From Bacillota bacterium (GTDB lineage Bacteria > Bacillota > Clostridia > Oscillospirales > Oscillospiraceae): a DNA stretch of 50,389 nucleotides. Location of the stretch: the NCBI GenBank assembly GCA_021768085.1, contig JAETOJ010000020.1, positions 1 through 50,389 of the forward strand. The letters run 5' to 3'. The notes under the pieces were generated by a model that saw only the letters and a list, made by a program, of their open reading frames with translations, was not told the origin of the DNA and did not search any database. The position numbers and the translations under genes are program-made. Positions 33,333-43,915 of the stretch are shown in pieces. Every line of letters begins with the position of its first letter. Position 1 is the first letter of the stretch.

Positions 33333-33414
33333 GCCTCCGGCCCAAGCAACTCCTGAGAAATCCCATTTAGTAAGCTAACACTTCAAGTTGTAAGAAATGA
33401 AAGGAGTTTTCGCC

Positions 33415-34695
33415 ATGAACTACAACAAGAAGACGGTCAAGGACGTTGACGTGAAGGGGAAGAAGGTTCTTCTCCGCTGCGATTTCAATGTCCCCATGGC
33501 CAAGGACGGCAGCGGCGTCATCACCGACGACAAGCGCATCCGCGCTGCCCTGCCCACCATCCAGTACCTGCTGGAGCAGGGCGCGGCGGTCATCGCCTGC
33601 TCCCACATGGGCAAGCCGGTGGCCACCTTCGACAGCTACAAGAAGAAGCAGCTGGAGAAGGGCAAGGACGAGGCGTCCATCACCGAGGAGAAGTGGAAGA
33701 AGTCCCTGGCCGAGCTGCGCATGGAGCCGGTGGCCAAGCGGCTGAGTGAGCTGCTGGGCAAGGATGTGATCCTGGCCGACGACGTGGTGGGCCCCGACGC
33801 CCAGGCCAAGGCCGCGGCCCTGAAGGGCGGCGAGATCATGCTGCTCCAGAACACCCGGTTTGAGAAGGGCGAGACCAAGAACGACCCCGAGCTGGCCAAG
33901 AAGATGGCCGCCCTGGCCGGTTCTGACGGCGTGTACGTGTCCGACGCCTTCGGCGCGGTGCACCGCGCCCACGCCTCCACCGCCGGCGTGGCCGATTATC
34001 TGCCCGCCGTGTCCGGCTTCCTGATCCAGAAGGAGCTGGACTTCATCGGCGGCGCCCTGGCCAACCCCAAGCGCCCCCTCGTCGCCATCCTGGGCGGCTC
34101 CAAGGTGAGCTCCAAGATCGGCGTCATCAACAATCTGCTGGAGATCGCCGACACCATCATCATCGGCGGCGGCATGGCCTACACCTTCTCCGCCGCCCAG
34201 GGCGGCAAGGTGGGCGACTCCCTGCTGGAGGAGGACTGGAAGGACTACGCCAACGACATGGTGAAGAAGGCCGCGGACAAGGGCGTGAAGCTGCTGCTGC
34301 CTGTGGACACCGTGATTGCGGATAAGTTCGCCGCCGACGCCGACAGCAAGGTTGTCAAGTCCGGCGAGATCCCCGACGGCTGGCAGGGCCTGGACATCGG
34401 CCCCGAGACTGTGAAGCTGTACTGCGACGCCGTGGCCGACGCGGGCACCGTCATCTGGAACGGCCCCATGGGCGTGTTCGAGTTCGAGAAGTTCGCCGCG
34501 GGCACCAAGGCGGTGGCCGAGGCCCTGAGCAAGACCTCCGCCATCACCATCATCGGCGGCGGCGACAGCGCGGCTGCTGTGCAGCAGCTGGGCTATGCCG
34601 ACAAGATGACCCACATCTCCACCGGCGGCGGCGCCTCCCTGGAGTTCATGGAAGGAAAAGATCTGCCGGGAGTAGCTTGCCTGCTGGACGCATAA
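33415..34695 (+). CDS. pgk: phosphoglycerate kinase
   Basis: The 426-aa glycolytic kinase makes ATP from 1,3-bisphosphoglycerate. It shows [17 protein letters not shown], the [11 protein letters not shown] segment, [44 protein letters not shown] and the C-terminal GGGDSAAAV...[14 protein letters not shown]. It is longer than the usual 390-400 aa because of an extra Lys/Glu-rich stretch at about residues 70-95 ([20 protein letters not shown]), a form seen in some Firmicutes. The ATG at 33415 follows AAAGGAG. It starts the run pgk-tpiA-gpmI-eno; no gapA is present in front of it. Confidence 0.97.
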   Translation: MNYNKKTVKDVDVKGKKVLLRCDFNVPMAKDGSGVITDDKRIRAALPTIQYLLEQGAAVIACSHMGKPVATFDSYKKKQLEKGKDEASITEEKWKKSLAELRMEPVAKRLSELLGKDVILADDVVGPDAQAKAAALKGGEIMLLQNTRFEKGETKNDPELAKKMAALAGSDGVYVSDAFGAVHRAHASTAGVADYLPAVSGFLIQKELDFIGGALANPKRPLVAILGGSKVSSKIGVINNLLEIADTIIIGGGMAYTFSAAQGGKVGDSLLEEDWKDYANDMVKKAADKGVKLLLPVDTVIADKFAADADSKVVKSGEIPDGWQGLDIGPETVKLYCDAVADAGTVIWNGPMGVFEFEKFAAGTKAVAEALSKTSAITIIGGGDSAAAVQQLGYADKMTHISTGGGASLEFMEGKDLPGVACLLDA

Positions 34696-34782
34696 TTCCC
34701 GCAGTACCCGGCAATCAAGAGAGGATTTAGAGATTCTAAGAGAACACCCATCCATTTTACTTTACTTGGAAGGAGCCCAATC

Positions 34783-35556
34783 ATGAATCTGAAGTACCGT
34801 AAGACCATCATCGCCGGCAACTGGAAGATGAACAAGACCCTCACCGAGACCAAGGCCTTCGCCGAGGCCCTCAAGCCCCAGCTGGGCCGCCACAAGTGGT
34901 GCGACGTGGTGCTGTGCGTCCCCGGGGTGAACATCCCCGGCGCCGTCCGCCTGTTCAAGGACACCCGGGTGTCCATCGGCGGCGAGACCTGCCACTACGA
35001 GGCCAGCGGCGCCTACACCGGCGAGGTCACCGTGGAGATGCTCAAGGACGTGGGCGCCAAGTACGTCATCATCGGCCACTCCGAGCGGCGGCAGTACTAT
35101 AACGAGACCGACTTCACCGTGAACAAGAAGGTGCACGCCGCCCTGGAGGCGGGCCTGCGGCCCATCGTGTGCGTGGGCGAGAGCCTGGAGCAGCGGGAGC
35201 TGGGCGTCACCAGCGAGCTGATCTCCTACCAGGTGAAGGTGGCCCTGGCGGGGCTGAACGAGAGCCAGGTGCGCCGCGTTGTCGTGGCCTATGAGCCTAT
35301 CTGGGCCATCGGCACCGGCAAGACCGCCACCGCCGAGCAGGCCGGCGAGGTGTGCACCCACATCCGCACCATCATCCGCAAGCAGTACGGCGCCCGGGTG
35401 GCCCGGGCCGTCACTATCCAGTACGGCGGCTCCATGAACGCCAAGAACGCCCATGAGCTGCTGGCCCAGCCCGACATCGACGGCGGCCTCATCGGCGGCG
35501 CGTCCCTGAAGCCGGACGACTTCATGGCCATCATCAACGCGGCGAATCAGGAGTGA
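34783..35556 (+). CDS. tpiA: triosephosphate isomerase
   Basis: The 257-aa enzyme interconverts DHAP and glyceraldehyde 3-phosphate. The catalytic residues are visible: the lysine in AGNWKMNK, the histidine in IIGHSERR and the glutamate in AYEPIWAIGTGKTA. The loop-8 region is YGGSMNAKNAHELL and GGLIGGASLKPDDF. The ATG at 34783 follows GGAAGGAG. Its stop lies 5 bp before the gpmI start. Confidence 0.97.
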   Translation: MNLKYRKTIIAGNWKMNKTLTETKAFAEALKPQLGRHKWCDVVLCVPGVNIPGAVRLFKDTRVSIGGETCHYEASGAYTGEVTVEMLKDVGAKYVIIGHSERRQYYNETDFTVNKKVHAALEAGLRPIVCVGESLEQRELGVTSELISYQVKVALAGLNESQVRRVVVAYEPIWAIGTGKTATAEQAGEVCTHIRTIIRKQYGARVARAVTIQYGGSMNAKNAHELLAQPDIDGGLIGGASLKPDDFMAIINAANQE

Positions 35557-35561
35557 TTTCA

Positions 35562-37085
35562 TTGAAAACACCCACTACCTTAATCATCATGGACGGCTTT
35601 GGCCTGTCCCCCTCCACCAGGGCGGGGGACAACGCCATCGCCGCCGCCCGTACCCCCAATCTGGATAAGCTGTTCGCCGAGAACCCCTGCTGTAAGCTAT
35701 CCGCCTCCGGGCTGGACGTGGGCCTGCCCGACGGGCAGATGGGCAACAGCGAGGTGGGCCACACCAACATCGGCGCCGGCCGGGTGGTGTTCCAGGATCT
35801 GCCCAAGATCACCAAGGCCATCCAGGACGGGGACTTCTTTGAGAATCCCGCCTACAAGGACGCCATGCTGGCGGCGAAGAACGCCGGCAAGGCCGTCCAC
35901 ATCTACGGCCTGATGTCCAACGGCGGCGTCCACAGCCACATCACCCACATTCAGGCGGCGGTGAAGATGGCCCACGACCTGGGCTGCCCCAAAATCTTCG
36001 TCCACTGCTTTATGGATGGGCGCGACGTGCCCCCCACCTCCGGCAAGGACTTCGTGGCCCAGATGAAAGCCACCTGCGATCAGTATGGGGCCCAGATCGC
36101 CACCATCTCCGGCCGGTACTACGCCATGGATCGGGACACCAACTGGGATCGGGTGGAGCGCTCCTACAAGGCCATGGTGTACGGCGAGAGCGAGCACCGC
36201 TTCATCGGCGACCCGGTGGGGGCCATGCAGGCCAGCTACGACGCGGGGGTGACGGACGAGTTCGTGATCCCGGTGATCACCGCTGAGCACGCCGAGATCG
36301 GGGACGGGGACTCCATCATCTTCATGAACTTCCGGCCCGACCGGGCCCGGGAGATCACCCGCGCCTTCGTGGATCCCGGCTTCACCGGCTTTGAGCGGAA
36401 AAAGGGCTTCTTCCACGTGAACTACGTGTGCACCACGTCCTACGACGCGTCCATGCCCAACGTGGTCATCGCCTTTCCCAAGGAGAGCCTGGACAACATC
36501 TTCGGCGAGTATATCGCCCAGCAGGGCATGACCCAGCTGCGCATCGCCGAGACGGAGAAGTACGCCCACGTCACCTTCTTCTTCAACGGCGGCGTGGAGA
36601 CGGTGTTCCCCGGGGAGGATCGGTGCCTCATCCCCTCCCCCAAGGTGGCTACCTACGACCTCCAGCCCCACATGAGCGAGCCAGAGGTTGCCGCCGAGGC
36701 CGTCAAACGCATTGAGAGCGGCAAGTACGATGTGGTCATACTCAACTTCGCCAACTGTGATATGGTGGGCCACACCGGGGTGTACGACGCCGCGGTGAAG
36801 GCCGCCGAGGCGGTGGACAGCGGCGTGGGCCAGGTGGTGGAGGCCACCGCCAAAATGGGCGGCGTCACCCTCATCACCGCCGATCACGGCAACGCCGAGC
36901 ACATGGTGGAGGAGGACGGCTCCCCCTTCACCGCCCACACCACCAACCTGGTGCCCTGCTGCGTGGTGGGTGCGGACGTGAAGCTGCGGGACGGCCGGCT
37001 GGCCGACCTGGCCCCCACCATGCTGGATCTGATGGGGCTGAAGCAGCCCGCGGAAATGACGGGCCAGACCCTGATTGTGAAGTAA
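35562..37085 (+). CDS. gpmI: 2,3-bisphosphoglycerate-independent phosphoglycerate mutase
   Basis: The 507-aa manganese-dependent mutase converts 3-phosphoglycerate to 2-phosphoglycerate. It has LIIMDGFGLSP, the phospho-acceptor S63 in GNSEVGHTNIGAGR, HCFMDGRDVPP, FMNFRPDRAREIT, NCDMVGHTG and TADHGNAE. The start is the TTG at 35562 with AGGAG eight bases upstream; the GTG at 35553 would overlap that RBS and the tpiA stop. TTG use suggests reduced initiation relative to its neighbours. Confidence 0.95.
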   Translation: MKTPTTLIIMDGFGLSPSTRAGDNAIAAARTPNLDKLFAENPCCKLSASGLDVGLPDGQMGNSEVGHTNIGAGRVVFQDLPKITKAIQDGDFFENPAYKDAMLAAKNAGKAVHIYGLMSNGGVHSHITHIQAAVKMAHDLGCPKIFVHCFMDGRDVPPTSGKDFVAQMKATCDQYGAQIATISGRYYAMDRDTNWDRVERSYKAMVYGESEHRFIGDPVGAMQASYDAGVTDEFVIPVITAEHAEIGDGDSIIFMNFRPDRAREITRAFVDPGFTGFERKKGFFHVNYVCTTSYDASMPNVVIAFPKESLDNIFGEYIAQQGMTQLRIAETEKYAHVTFFFNGGVETVFPGEDRCLIPSPKVATYDLQPHMSEPEVAAEAVKRIESGKYDVVILNFANCDMVGHTGVYDAAVKAAEAVDSGVGQVVEATAKMGGVTLITADHGNAEHMVEEDGSPFTAHTTNLVPCCVVGADVKLRDGRLADLAPTMLDLMGLKQPAEMTGQTLIVK

Positions 37086-37135
37086 CCCAACCACTTGGTC
37101 TCTGAGGCATACGCCTCTTATACCTATACCTTTGA

Positions 37136-38462
<1,327 letters not shown>

Positions 38463-38613
38463 GAAAAAGAGAGCATAGCTGGGTTGTCGCCCAGCTCCCG
38501 GGGCCCCCATTGAAGCCCAGCGAAGCGGGTTCGATGGGGAAAGGCGGAGCAAGCGGAATGAGTGAGCTTTCGCCGTCAGGCGGAAGCGAGGGATATGGAG
38601 CTTGTGACGCCGC
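38463..38613. mobile_element. 151-bp insert between the two eno 3' ends
   Basis: No ORF with an RBS is present. It folds strongly: AGCTGGG-TTGTCG-CCCAGCT (about 38477-38496), CCCCATTGAA...TTCGATGGGG (about 38506-38540), and GGCGGAGC...GCTTTCGCC. Together with one 53-bp repeat it makes a 204-bp unit. It could be a small non-autonomous element or the residue of a larger element integrated at the eno end. Confidence 0.5.
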
Positions 38614-38666
38614 GGGCGACGCCGCTCAGTACCTGGGCAAGAGCGCGTTCTTCAATCTGAAGTAAG
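38614..38666 (+). repeat. 53-bp direct repeat, copy 2 (duplicate of eno 3' end)
   Basis: It is identical to 38410-38462. The intrinsic terminator of the operon lies just after this copy, not after copy 1, suggesting that copy 2 is the ancestral gene end and that eno was refitted with copy 1. Confidence 0.95.
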
Positions 38667-38685
38667 TTCTTCTCACTCAAGCGTG

Positions 38686-38722
38686 AAAAAGCGTCCGGCG
38701 GCAGTGCCGCCGGACGCTTTTT
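38686..38722. terminator. terminator of the glycolytic operon
   Basis: AAAAAGCGTCCGGCGGC (38686-38702) pairs perfectly with GCCGCCGGACGCTTTTT (38706-38722) around loop AGT. Confidence 0.93.
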
Positions 38723-38777
38723 GTCAAAATTGCTCGGTTCTGGCCAAAAAGACACCCGCCCTTTTCCAAGGAAACAC

Positions 38778-38806
38778 TTGTATTTTGTGCCAAAATAGAA
38801 TACAAT
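38778..38806 (+). promoter_or_regulatory. promoter of the asp23-fakA pair
   Basis: TTGTAT (38778-38783) and TACAAT (38801-38806) are 17 bp apart, about 60 bp before the start codon. Confidence 0.7.
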
Positions 38807-38866
38807 ATAGAGACGTATGAAACCGGAATAACTGAACCAAACCCGCTCCAAGAAAGGAAGGTTCCC

Positions 38867-39217
38867 ATGAAAATACAAACCGAAAAGGGCCGCGTCCAGC
38901 TTACCAGCGACGTGTTTTCCAATCTTACCGGCGCGGTGGCCACCAGCTGTTATGGGGTGAAGGGCATGGCCTTCCGCTCCAAGACCGACGGGCTGGTGCA
39001 CCTGCTGCGTCGGGAGTCCATGTCCAAGGGTGTGAAGATCACCTACAACGACGATCAATCCATCACCATCGACCTGCACATCATTGTGGACAACGGCGTC
39101 AATCTGGTGGCGGTGGGCCGCTCCATCCAGAGCGAGGTGAAGTATAACGTCCACCGTCTCACCGGCGTGGAGGTGCGCGGCGTCAACGTCTGCGTGGACT
39201 CCATGGTGATCGGCTGA
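38867..39217 (+). CDS. Asp23/Gls24-family protein (YloU type)
   Basis: The 116-aa protein has the Asp23/DUF322 fold: GRVQLTSDVFSNLTGAVATSCYGVKGMAF at the N-terminus and IDLHIIVDNGVNLVAVGRSIQSEVKYNVHRLTGVEVRGVNV toward the end. In Firmicutes this small protein (YloU) is encoded directly before the DAK2-domain protein YloV, as here, and is linked to envelope stress and lipid homeostasis. The ATG at 38867 follows GAAAGGAAGG. Confidence 0.9.
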   Translation: MKIQTEKGRVQLTSDVFSNLTGAVATSCYGVKGMAFRSKTDGLVHLLRRESMSKGVKITYNDDQSITIDLHIIVDNGVNLVAVGRSIQSEVKYNVHRLTGVEVRGVNVCVDSMVIG

Positions 39218-39250
39218 GCCGTCCAGACCAGACAGAAAGGATGATCTGAC

Positions 39251-40936
39251 ATGATTGACATCATTGACGGCGCGCTGTTTCAGCGCATGATCATACACGC
39301 CTCCGCCTCCATCAATGCCCAGAAGCAGGCCATCAACGAGCTGAACGTGTTCCCCGTCCCCGACGGGGATACCGGCACCAATATGTCCCTCACCATCGGC
39401 ACCGCCGCCGCCGAGGCAAAAAAGAAGCCCACCCAGTCCATCGGGCAGGCTGCCTCCGTCAACGCCTCTGCTCTGCTGCGGGGGGCCCGGGGCAACTCCG
39501 GCGTGATTTTGTCCCTGCTGTTCCGGGGGATGTCCAAGGGCCTCAAGGAGCGGGAGACCGCCGATGGCGCGGTGTTTGCCGCCGCCCTCAGCGAGGGCGT
39601 GTCCGCCGCCTACAAGGCGGTGATGAAGCCCGCCGAGGGCACCATCCTCACGGTGTCTCGGCTGGCCAGCGTCAAGGCGGCGGAGACCGCCCACCAGCAG
39701 AACAGCGTGGAGGCGGTGCTGGAGGCCGCCATTGCGGAAGGGCAGATCGCCCTGGCGGACACGGTGAACCAGAACCCGGTGCTGAAAAAGGCCGGGGTGG
39801 TGGACGCGGGAGGCAAGGGCTTCCTGTGCATCCTCCAGGGGATGCTGGACGAGCTGCGGGGGATCGCCGCGCCGGAGGGGGCGGATGAGGCCCAGAGCGT
39901 GAAGGAGTCCGCCGACTTCGCCGCCCTGTCCGAGGAGGACATCACCTTTACCTTTGACACGGTGTTCATTGTCCGCAAGACGGCGGGCAAATCCATCGAG
40001 CCCTTCCGGGCCTACCTGAACAGCATCGGCGACAGCCTGGTGATCGGGGAGGACGACGAGGCGTTCAAGGTTCATGTCCACACCGACACCCCGGGCGCGG
40101 CGCTGAGCGAGGCCCAGAAGTACGGCACTCTGGAGCTGGCCAAGATCGAGAATATGCGCACCCAGGCCGAGGAGCTGGCCGCGGGCAAAAAGGCCCAGTC
40201 CACCGACGATCTGGAGCAGATCGAGGCGGAGCTGGAGGCCCAGGAGGAGGGCGGGGACGCCATCGCCCCGCCGGAGAAGAAGTTCGGCGTGGTGGCCGTC
40301 AGCGCCGGGGCGGGCATGGCCTCCGTGTTCAAGGATCTGGGGGTGGACGGCATCATCTCTGGCGGGCAGACCATGAACCCCTCCACCGAGGATATTCTGC
40401 GGGAGATCGCCCGCACCCCCGCCGAGACGGTGTTTGTCCTGCCCAACAACAAGAACATCATCATGGCCGCTGAGCAGTGCGTGGGCCTCATCGAGGGCAA
40501 GGAGATCGTGGTGGTGCCCACCCGCACTGTGCCCCAGGGCATCGCCGCCATGCTGGTGCTGGATCCGGACGGGGACAGGGACAGCAACGCCGCCGCCATG
40601 GAGGAGGCTCGTAAGAACGTGCGTACCTCCGAGATCACCTACGCCGCCCGGAACTCCGACTTCGACGGTTTCGAGATCCACGAGGGGGACTACATGGCCC
40701 TGGCGGAGGGACAGCTGTTCGGCACCGACCAGTCCATCAACGCCCTGCTGGAGCGGCTGGCCAAGGCGGATGTGCAGCAGGACGCGGAGTTTATCAATAT
40801 CTTCTACGGCGAGGACGTGTCCGAGGAGCAGGCCAATGAGGCCCTGGAGATCTTCCGGGCGGCCTGCCCCAACGCCGAGATCACCCTGCTGGCCGGGGGT
40901 CAGCCGGTGTACTACTATATGATCTCCGCGGAATAA
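39251..40936 (+). CDS. fakA: DAK2-domain fatty acid kinase-like protein (YloV/FakA)
   Basis: The 561-aa protein has an N-terminal DhaL/DAK2 ATP-binding domain (about 1-205; NVFPVPDGDTGTNMSLT with the Mg-binding aspartates, then LRGARGNSGVILS, DAGGKGF). A middle domain (about 225-330) and a C-terminal DegV-like/EDD-adjacent domain (about 340-561) follow. FakA phosphorylates fatty acids delivered by FakB for use in phospholipid synthesis. No fakB gene is in view. It lies 33 bp after the asp23-like gene and shares its promoter. The ATG at 39251 follows GAAAGGATG. Confidence 0.9.
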   Translation: MIDIIDGALFQRMIIHASASINAQKQAINELNVFPVPDGDTGTNMSLTIGTAAAEAKKKPTQSIGQAASVNASALLRGARGNSGVILSLLFRGMSKGLKERETADGAVFAAALSEGVSAAYKAVMKPAEGTILTVSRLASVKAAETAHQQNSVEAVLEAAIAEGQIALADTVNQNPVLKKAGVVDAGGKGFLCILQGMLDELRGIAAPEGADEAQSVKESADFAALSEEDITFTFDTVFIVRKTAGKSIEPFRAYLNSIGDSLVIGEDDEAFKVHVHTDTPGAALSEAQKYGTLELAKIENMRTQAEELAAGKKAQSTDDLEQIEAELEAQEEGGDAIAPPEKKFGVVAVSAGAGMASVFKDLGVDGIISGGQTMNPSTEDILREIARTPAETVFVLPNNKNIIMAAEQCVGLIEGKEIVVVPTRTVPQGIAAMLVLDPDGDRDSNAAAMEEARKNVRTSEITYAARNSDFDGFEIHEGDYMALAEGQLFGTDQSINALLERLAKADVQQDAEFINIFYGEDVSEEQANEALEIFRAACPNAEITLLAGGQPVYYYMISAE

Positions 40937-41079
40937 CGTCCTTTTTCTTGAAAGAATAAGGAAGCAAAAAGAATTTTAAGCTCGCTTCCATCCGGCCTGT
41001 TGTTGGTTTATTTTTCGACGGCGACGGGCAGAGAAGTAGTAAGCGACAATCATTTCTGCACTTACCAGATAGTTCTTCC

Positions 41080-41114
41080 GTGTTTTCCCGCCCGCGCAGC
41101 AGGCGGGAAAACAC
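41080..41114. repeat. 13-bp perfect inverted repeat upstream of the AT-rich orphan gene
   Basis: GTGTTTTCCCGCC and GGCGGGAAAACAC flank a 9-base loop, followed by AAAAAC. On the minus strand it ends in a T run that is not preceded by a gene; on the plus strand it may belong to an uncharacterised leader. The rest of the 226-bp gap after fakA (40937-41162) shows nothing else I can name. Confidence 0.5.
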
Positions 41115-41162
41115 AAAAACTTATGTCGTTTACTATAAGCATAAGATGAGGCGATTTTTATG

Positions 41163-41735
41163 ATGGTCAATCATTTGTCAAACCATTTTGCAAATGTGTC
41201 GCAGCTTGGTTACAAAAGAAACAACAGGGAATCGTCTTTTAGCCGTATGCTGTCTAATGCGCAGCAGGACTGCGACAAGGTATCTACCTCAGTCCTGTAT
41301 TTGCGTACTGAGAACACGCTTTATTCTGGTTCATTAGGCGGAACTCAAACAGTATATGCAGAATACACTCTTGATTCAACGAATGAAGATCCTGTTGCAC
41401 GAATCAGGGGTAACAACCATGACGGTGAGTTCGACTTTATATGTCACATCAATGAGATTGATCCGACGAACGCATCCTATGCGGAACTGTGTGCCTTATT
41501 TGGCCATTTGCAGAAAACTGGGCAAATCCCATCCGGGGCAAATTTGTATCAGTACTTTAATGTGCTTCCCTGTGGGATCGATACTGGGGATGTTACGCAA
41601 ACAATGAATTATATCACTACGATTGATAAAATGACCACATCGCAAATGTTTAGTGAGTCTAATCGAGAAGTGGCCAGGATCTTACTTAAACTGTATCAAA
41701 ATTTTATGGACACGAAAAAGGAGAATCTATCATAA
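41163..41735 (+). CDS. hypothetical protein, AT-rich orphan
   Basis: The protein of about 190 aa has no signal peptide or membrane segment and no motif I recognise. It is polar, with segments such as VARIRGNNHDGEFDFICHINEIDP and a helical C-terminus rich in Asn/Lys. G+C is near 43% by eye, well below its neighbours (above 60%), and codon use differs accordingly. The likely start is the ATG at 41163 (an ATG at 41160 precedes it); the RBS is weak (GATGAGGCG). A clear terminator follows. It looks like an isolated acquired gene, possibly phage- or element-derived. Confidence 0.6.
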   Translation: MVNHLSNHFANVSQLGYKRNNRESSFSRMLSNAQQDCDKVSTSVLYLRTENTLYSGSLGGTQTVYAEYTLDSTNEDPVARIRGNNHDGEFDFICHINEIDPTNASYAELCALFGHLQKTGQIPSGANLYQYFNVLPCGIDTGDVTQTMNYITTIDKMTTSQMFSESNREVARILLKLYQNFMDTKKENLS

Positions 41736-41776
41736 AAAATTTCAAATCTTTTTATCAAGAAGCAGAATAACGTAGG

Positions 41777-41813
41777 AAAAAGCGCCCGGTTTCTTCCGAA
41801 ACCGGGCGCTTTT
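41777..41813. terminator. bidirectional terminator
   Basis: AAAGCGCCCGGTTTC and GAAACCGGGCGCTTT pair around TTCC, with A and T runs on both sides. It serves the orphan gene and the convergent bactofilin gene. Confidence 0.92.
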
Positions 41814-41830
41814 GTCATGTAAACGCCGTG

Positions 41831-42325
41831 TCACTCGCCCTCGATGTCGTAGGCGGGGCCGAACTGGAGGTCGCTGGTGACGGTCACGTCGGCCAGCTCG
41901 GGATCCGGGGCAGGGCCCTTGATCATGGTGGAGCGGCCGTTGAGGCAGCCGCCGTCCTCCACCACCAGGGAGGCGGTGGCCACGTCGCCGATGAGGGTGC
42001 CTGTCTGCTCCAGGCGCATATGCTCCCGGGCGGTGACGTTTCCTTCTACCTTACCGGCCACCCGAACCACGTCGGCGGAAATGGGGCCGCGAACCAGGCC
42101 GGTATCGGCCACGATGACCGCGCCCACCATGCGGAATTCGCCCTCCACCACACCTTCTACCTGAACCACGCCTTCGCCCTCAACGGTGCCGTTGATGGTG
42201 ACGCCCTGTGTGATCAGGGTGCTGGCCACCTTCTGAGGCGGGGGCAGGCTCTCCTGGGGCTTCTCACCCTCCATGGCAATGGGGGTCTGGGTGTCCGTCC
42301 TCTGTGTGCTGCTGAAAAAGCCCAT
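41831..42325 (-). CDS. bactofilin-family cytoskeletal protein
   Basis: The 164-aa protein has a polar N-terminal tail (about 1-38) and a central bactofilin beta-helix (about 38-140). Its repeats look like ITINGTVEGEGVVQVEGVVEGEF and VRVAGKVEGNVTAREHMRLEQTGTLIGDVATASLVVEDGG. Bactofilins polymerise without nucleotide and position envelope-linked processes. The ATG at 42325 is preceded by AAAGGTGAGG. It is probably monocistronic. Confidence 0.9.
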   Translation of the reverse strand: MGFFSSTQRTDTQTPIAMEGEKPQESLPPPQKVASTLITQGVTINGTVEGEGVVQVEGVVEGEFRMVGAVIVADTGLVRGPISADVVRVAGKVEGNVTAREHMRLEQTGTLIGDVATASLVVEDGGCLNGRSTMIKGPAPDPELADVTVTSDLQFGPAYDIEGE

Positions 42326-42467
42326 TGGGAATCCTCACCTTTCCTTTTTCCTACAGCATGGCCCCAGGGGCGGGCCCGTCCTGCTGTTTCGGATACTGCG
42401 TATTCTACCACAATGGAGCCAGGATTTCAAGGGCTCAACCGGGAAAGAAAGCAACGAAAATAGGCAT

Positions 42468-43199
42468 TTACCGCTCCACCATTTTCCGGCGGAACAGCCA
42501 CACCGCCAGCGCCATCAGCGCCGCCGCCCAGGCGGACACCCACAGCAGATGCCCCGGCAGGGCGGCCCAGTCCCCGGCCAGCGCCGCCTTGGCACCGTCC
42601 GCCCCGTGGACGAAGGGGAGCGCGTAGGCTATCTTCTGGAACGCTCCGCCCACCAGGGAGAGATCAAACCAGATGCCCGCCAGCCAAGCGGTGGCGTTGG
42701 TCAGAATCGCCCCGCACATCCCGCCCACCTGCTTGTCGTTGAACAGCGTGCCGCACAGCAGGCCCAGGGCGATAAACAGCAGGGCCGAGGGGATCAGGGA
42801 CAGCACCACCGCCGGCAGATTCCAGCTCAGGGGCAGGCCCAGGGCCACCGCCGCCGCCAGACAGACGGCGCTCTGCCCCACCGCCATGGGCAGCAGGGGC
42901 AGCAGGTAGCCCAGCAGGAAGTCCGCCGCCGTCATGGGCGACGCCGCCAGCCGGGACAGGAAGGCGGTGGAGCGATCCCGGGCCAGCAGCAGGCCGGAGA
43001 ACAGCGCCAGGAACGTCAGCCCGAACAGGGCGATGCCCGGGGCCAGGGTCTCCAGCGCGAAAATCTGCACCGGGACGTTGCGCTGGATCACATTCATCAG
43101 CACCAGCAGCACCAGGGGGAAGCCCAGCCCGAAGAACAGGGTTAGGGGATCCCGCAGCAGCTCTTTCGTGTTGCGCCTGGCAAAGGCCAGCATCCTCAT
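42468..43199 (-). CDS. ABC-2 type transporter permease
   Basis: The 243-aa membrane protein has about six hydrophobic segments with the ABC-2 arrangement. It has an amphipathic N-terminus (FARRNTKELLRDPLTLFFGLGFPLVLLV), then FLALFSGLLLARDRSTAFLSRLAASPM and a last pair before RRKMVER. It pairs with the ATPase encoded immediately upstream (4-bp ATGA overlap) to form an exporter whose cargo cannot be told from sequence. It is the third gene of the AbrB-type operon. Confidence 0.88.
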   Translation of the reverse strand: MRMLAFARRNTKELLRDPLTLFFGLGFPLVLLVLMNVIQRNVPVQIFALETLAPGIALFGLTFLALFSGLLLARDRSTAFLSRLAASPMTAADFLLGYLLPLLPMAVGQSAVCLAAAVALGLPLSWNLPAVVLSLIPSALLFIALGLLCGTLFNDKQVGGMCGAILTNATAWLAGIWFDLSLVGGAFQKIAYALPFVHGADGAKAALAGDWAALPGHLLWVSAWAAALMALAVWLFRRKMVER

Positions 43200-43915
43200 G
43201 ACGCCGCCTCCTCTCCCGCCAGCGCCACAAAGGCGTCCTCAAAGGTTAGGCAGCCCGCCAGGGCCTTCAGCTCCTCCGGGGTGCCCACCGCCCGGAGCTT
43301 TCCCGCCGCCATGATGCCGATGCGGTCGGCCAGGGCCTCCGCCTCCTCCAGATAGTGGGTGGTGAGGATAATGGCGGTGCGACCCTTCAGGCCCCGGATC
43401 ACCCCCCACAGCTCCCGGCGGGCCAGCACGTCCAGGCCCAGGGTGGGTTCGTCCAGGAACAGCACCTCCGGCTGGGACACCAGGGCCATGGCGATGGACA
43501 GCCGCCGCTGCCAGCCGCCAGACAGGGTTTTGGCCCGCTGCCTGGCCCACTGGGCCAGGCCCAGCTGCTCCATGACCTCGCTGACCCGCGTCCGGGGGCG
43601 GCCGTACACCCCCGCCATCAGCGCCAGGTTTTCCGCTACCGTCAGACCGGGGGCCACCGCTGTCTCCTGGGGGGAGACGGCCAGCACCTCCTTGGCCCGG
43701 TGGCTGTCCGTGCGGACACTGTGGCCCATGAGGGCGGCGTCCCCCTCGGTGGGGGCGGTGAGGCAGCACAGCATCTTGATGGTGGTGGACTTGCCGGCCC
43801 CGTTCACGCCCAGCAGGGCAAACAGCTCCCCCGACCCCACGGTGAGCTCCAGGCGATCCACCACCCGGCGCTTCCCATAGTCCCGGGAGAGGCCGGTGAT
43901 TTGAATGGCGTTCAT
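43196..43915 (-). CDS. ABC transporter ATP-binding protein
   Basis: The 239-aa ATPase has Walker A GVNGAGKST, Q loop SPQETAVAPGLTV, signature LSGGWQRRLSIAMAL, Walker B VLFLDEPTLGLD and the switch TTHYLEE. These are features of DrrA/CcmA-like exporter ATPases. It overlaps both the AbrB-type gene before it and the permease after it by 4 bp, so the three are translated as one unit. Confidence 0.93.
   Translation of the reverse strand: MNAIQITGLSRDYGKRRVVDRLELTVGSGELFALLGVNGAGKSTTIKMLCCLTAPTEGDAALMGHSVRTDSHRAKEVLAVSPQETAVAPGLTVAENLALMAGVYGRPRTRVSEVMEQLGLAQWARQRAKTLSGGWQRRLSIAMALVSQPEVLFLDEPTLGLDVLARRELWGVIRGLKGRTAIILTTHYLEEAEALADRIGIMAAGKLRAVGTPEELKALAGCLTFEDAFVALAGEEAAS

Noticed and set aside
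38614..38666. Second enolase gene or fragment as a functional gene
   Set aside because: Only the last 53 bp are present, with no upstream coding sequence; treated as a duplicated gene end.
38576..40681. 701-codon minus-strand frame opposite the asp23 and fakA-like genes
   Set aside because: Antisense shadow without RBS or recognisable domain; it also crosses the promoter and terminator of the real genes.
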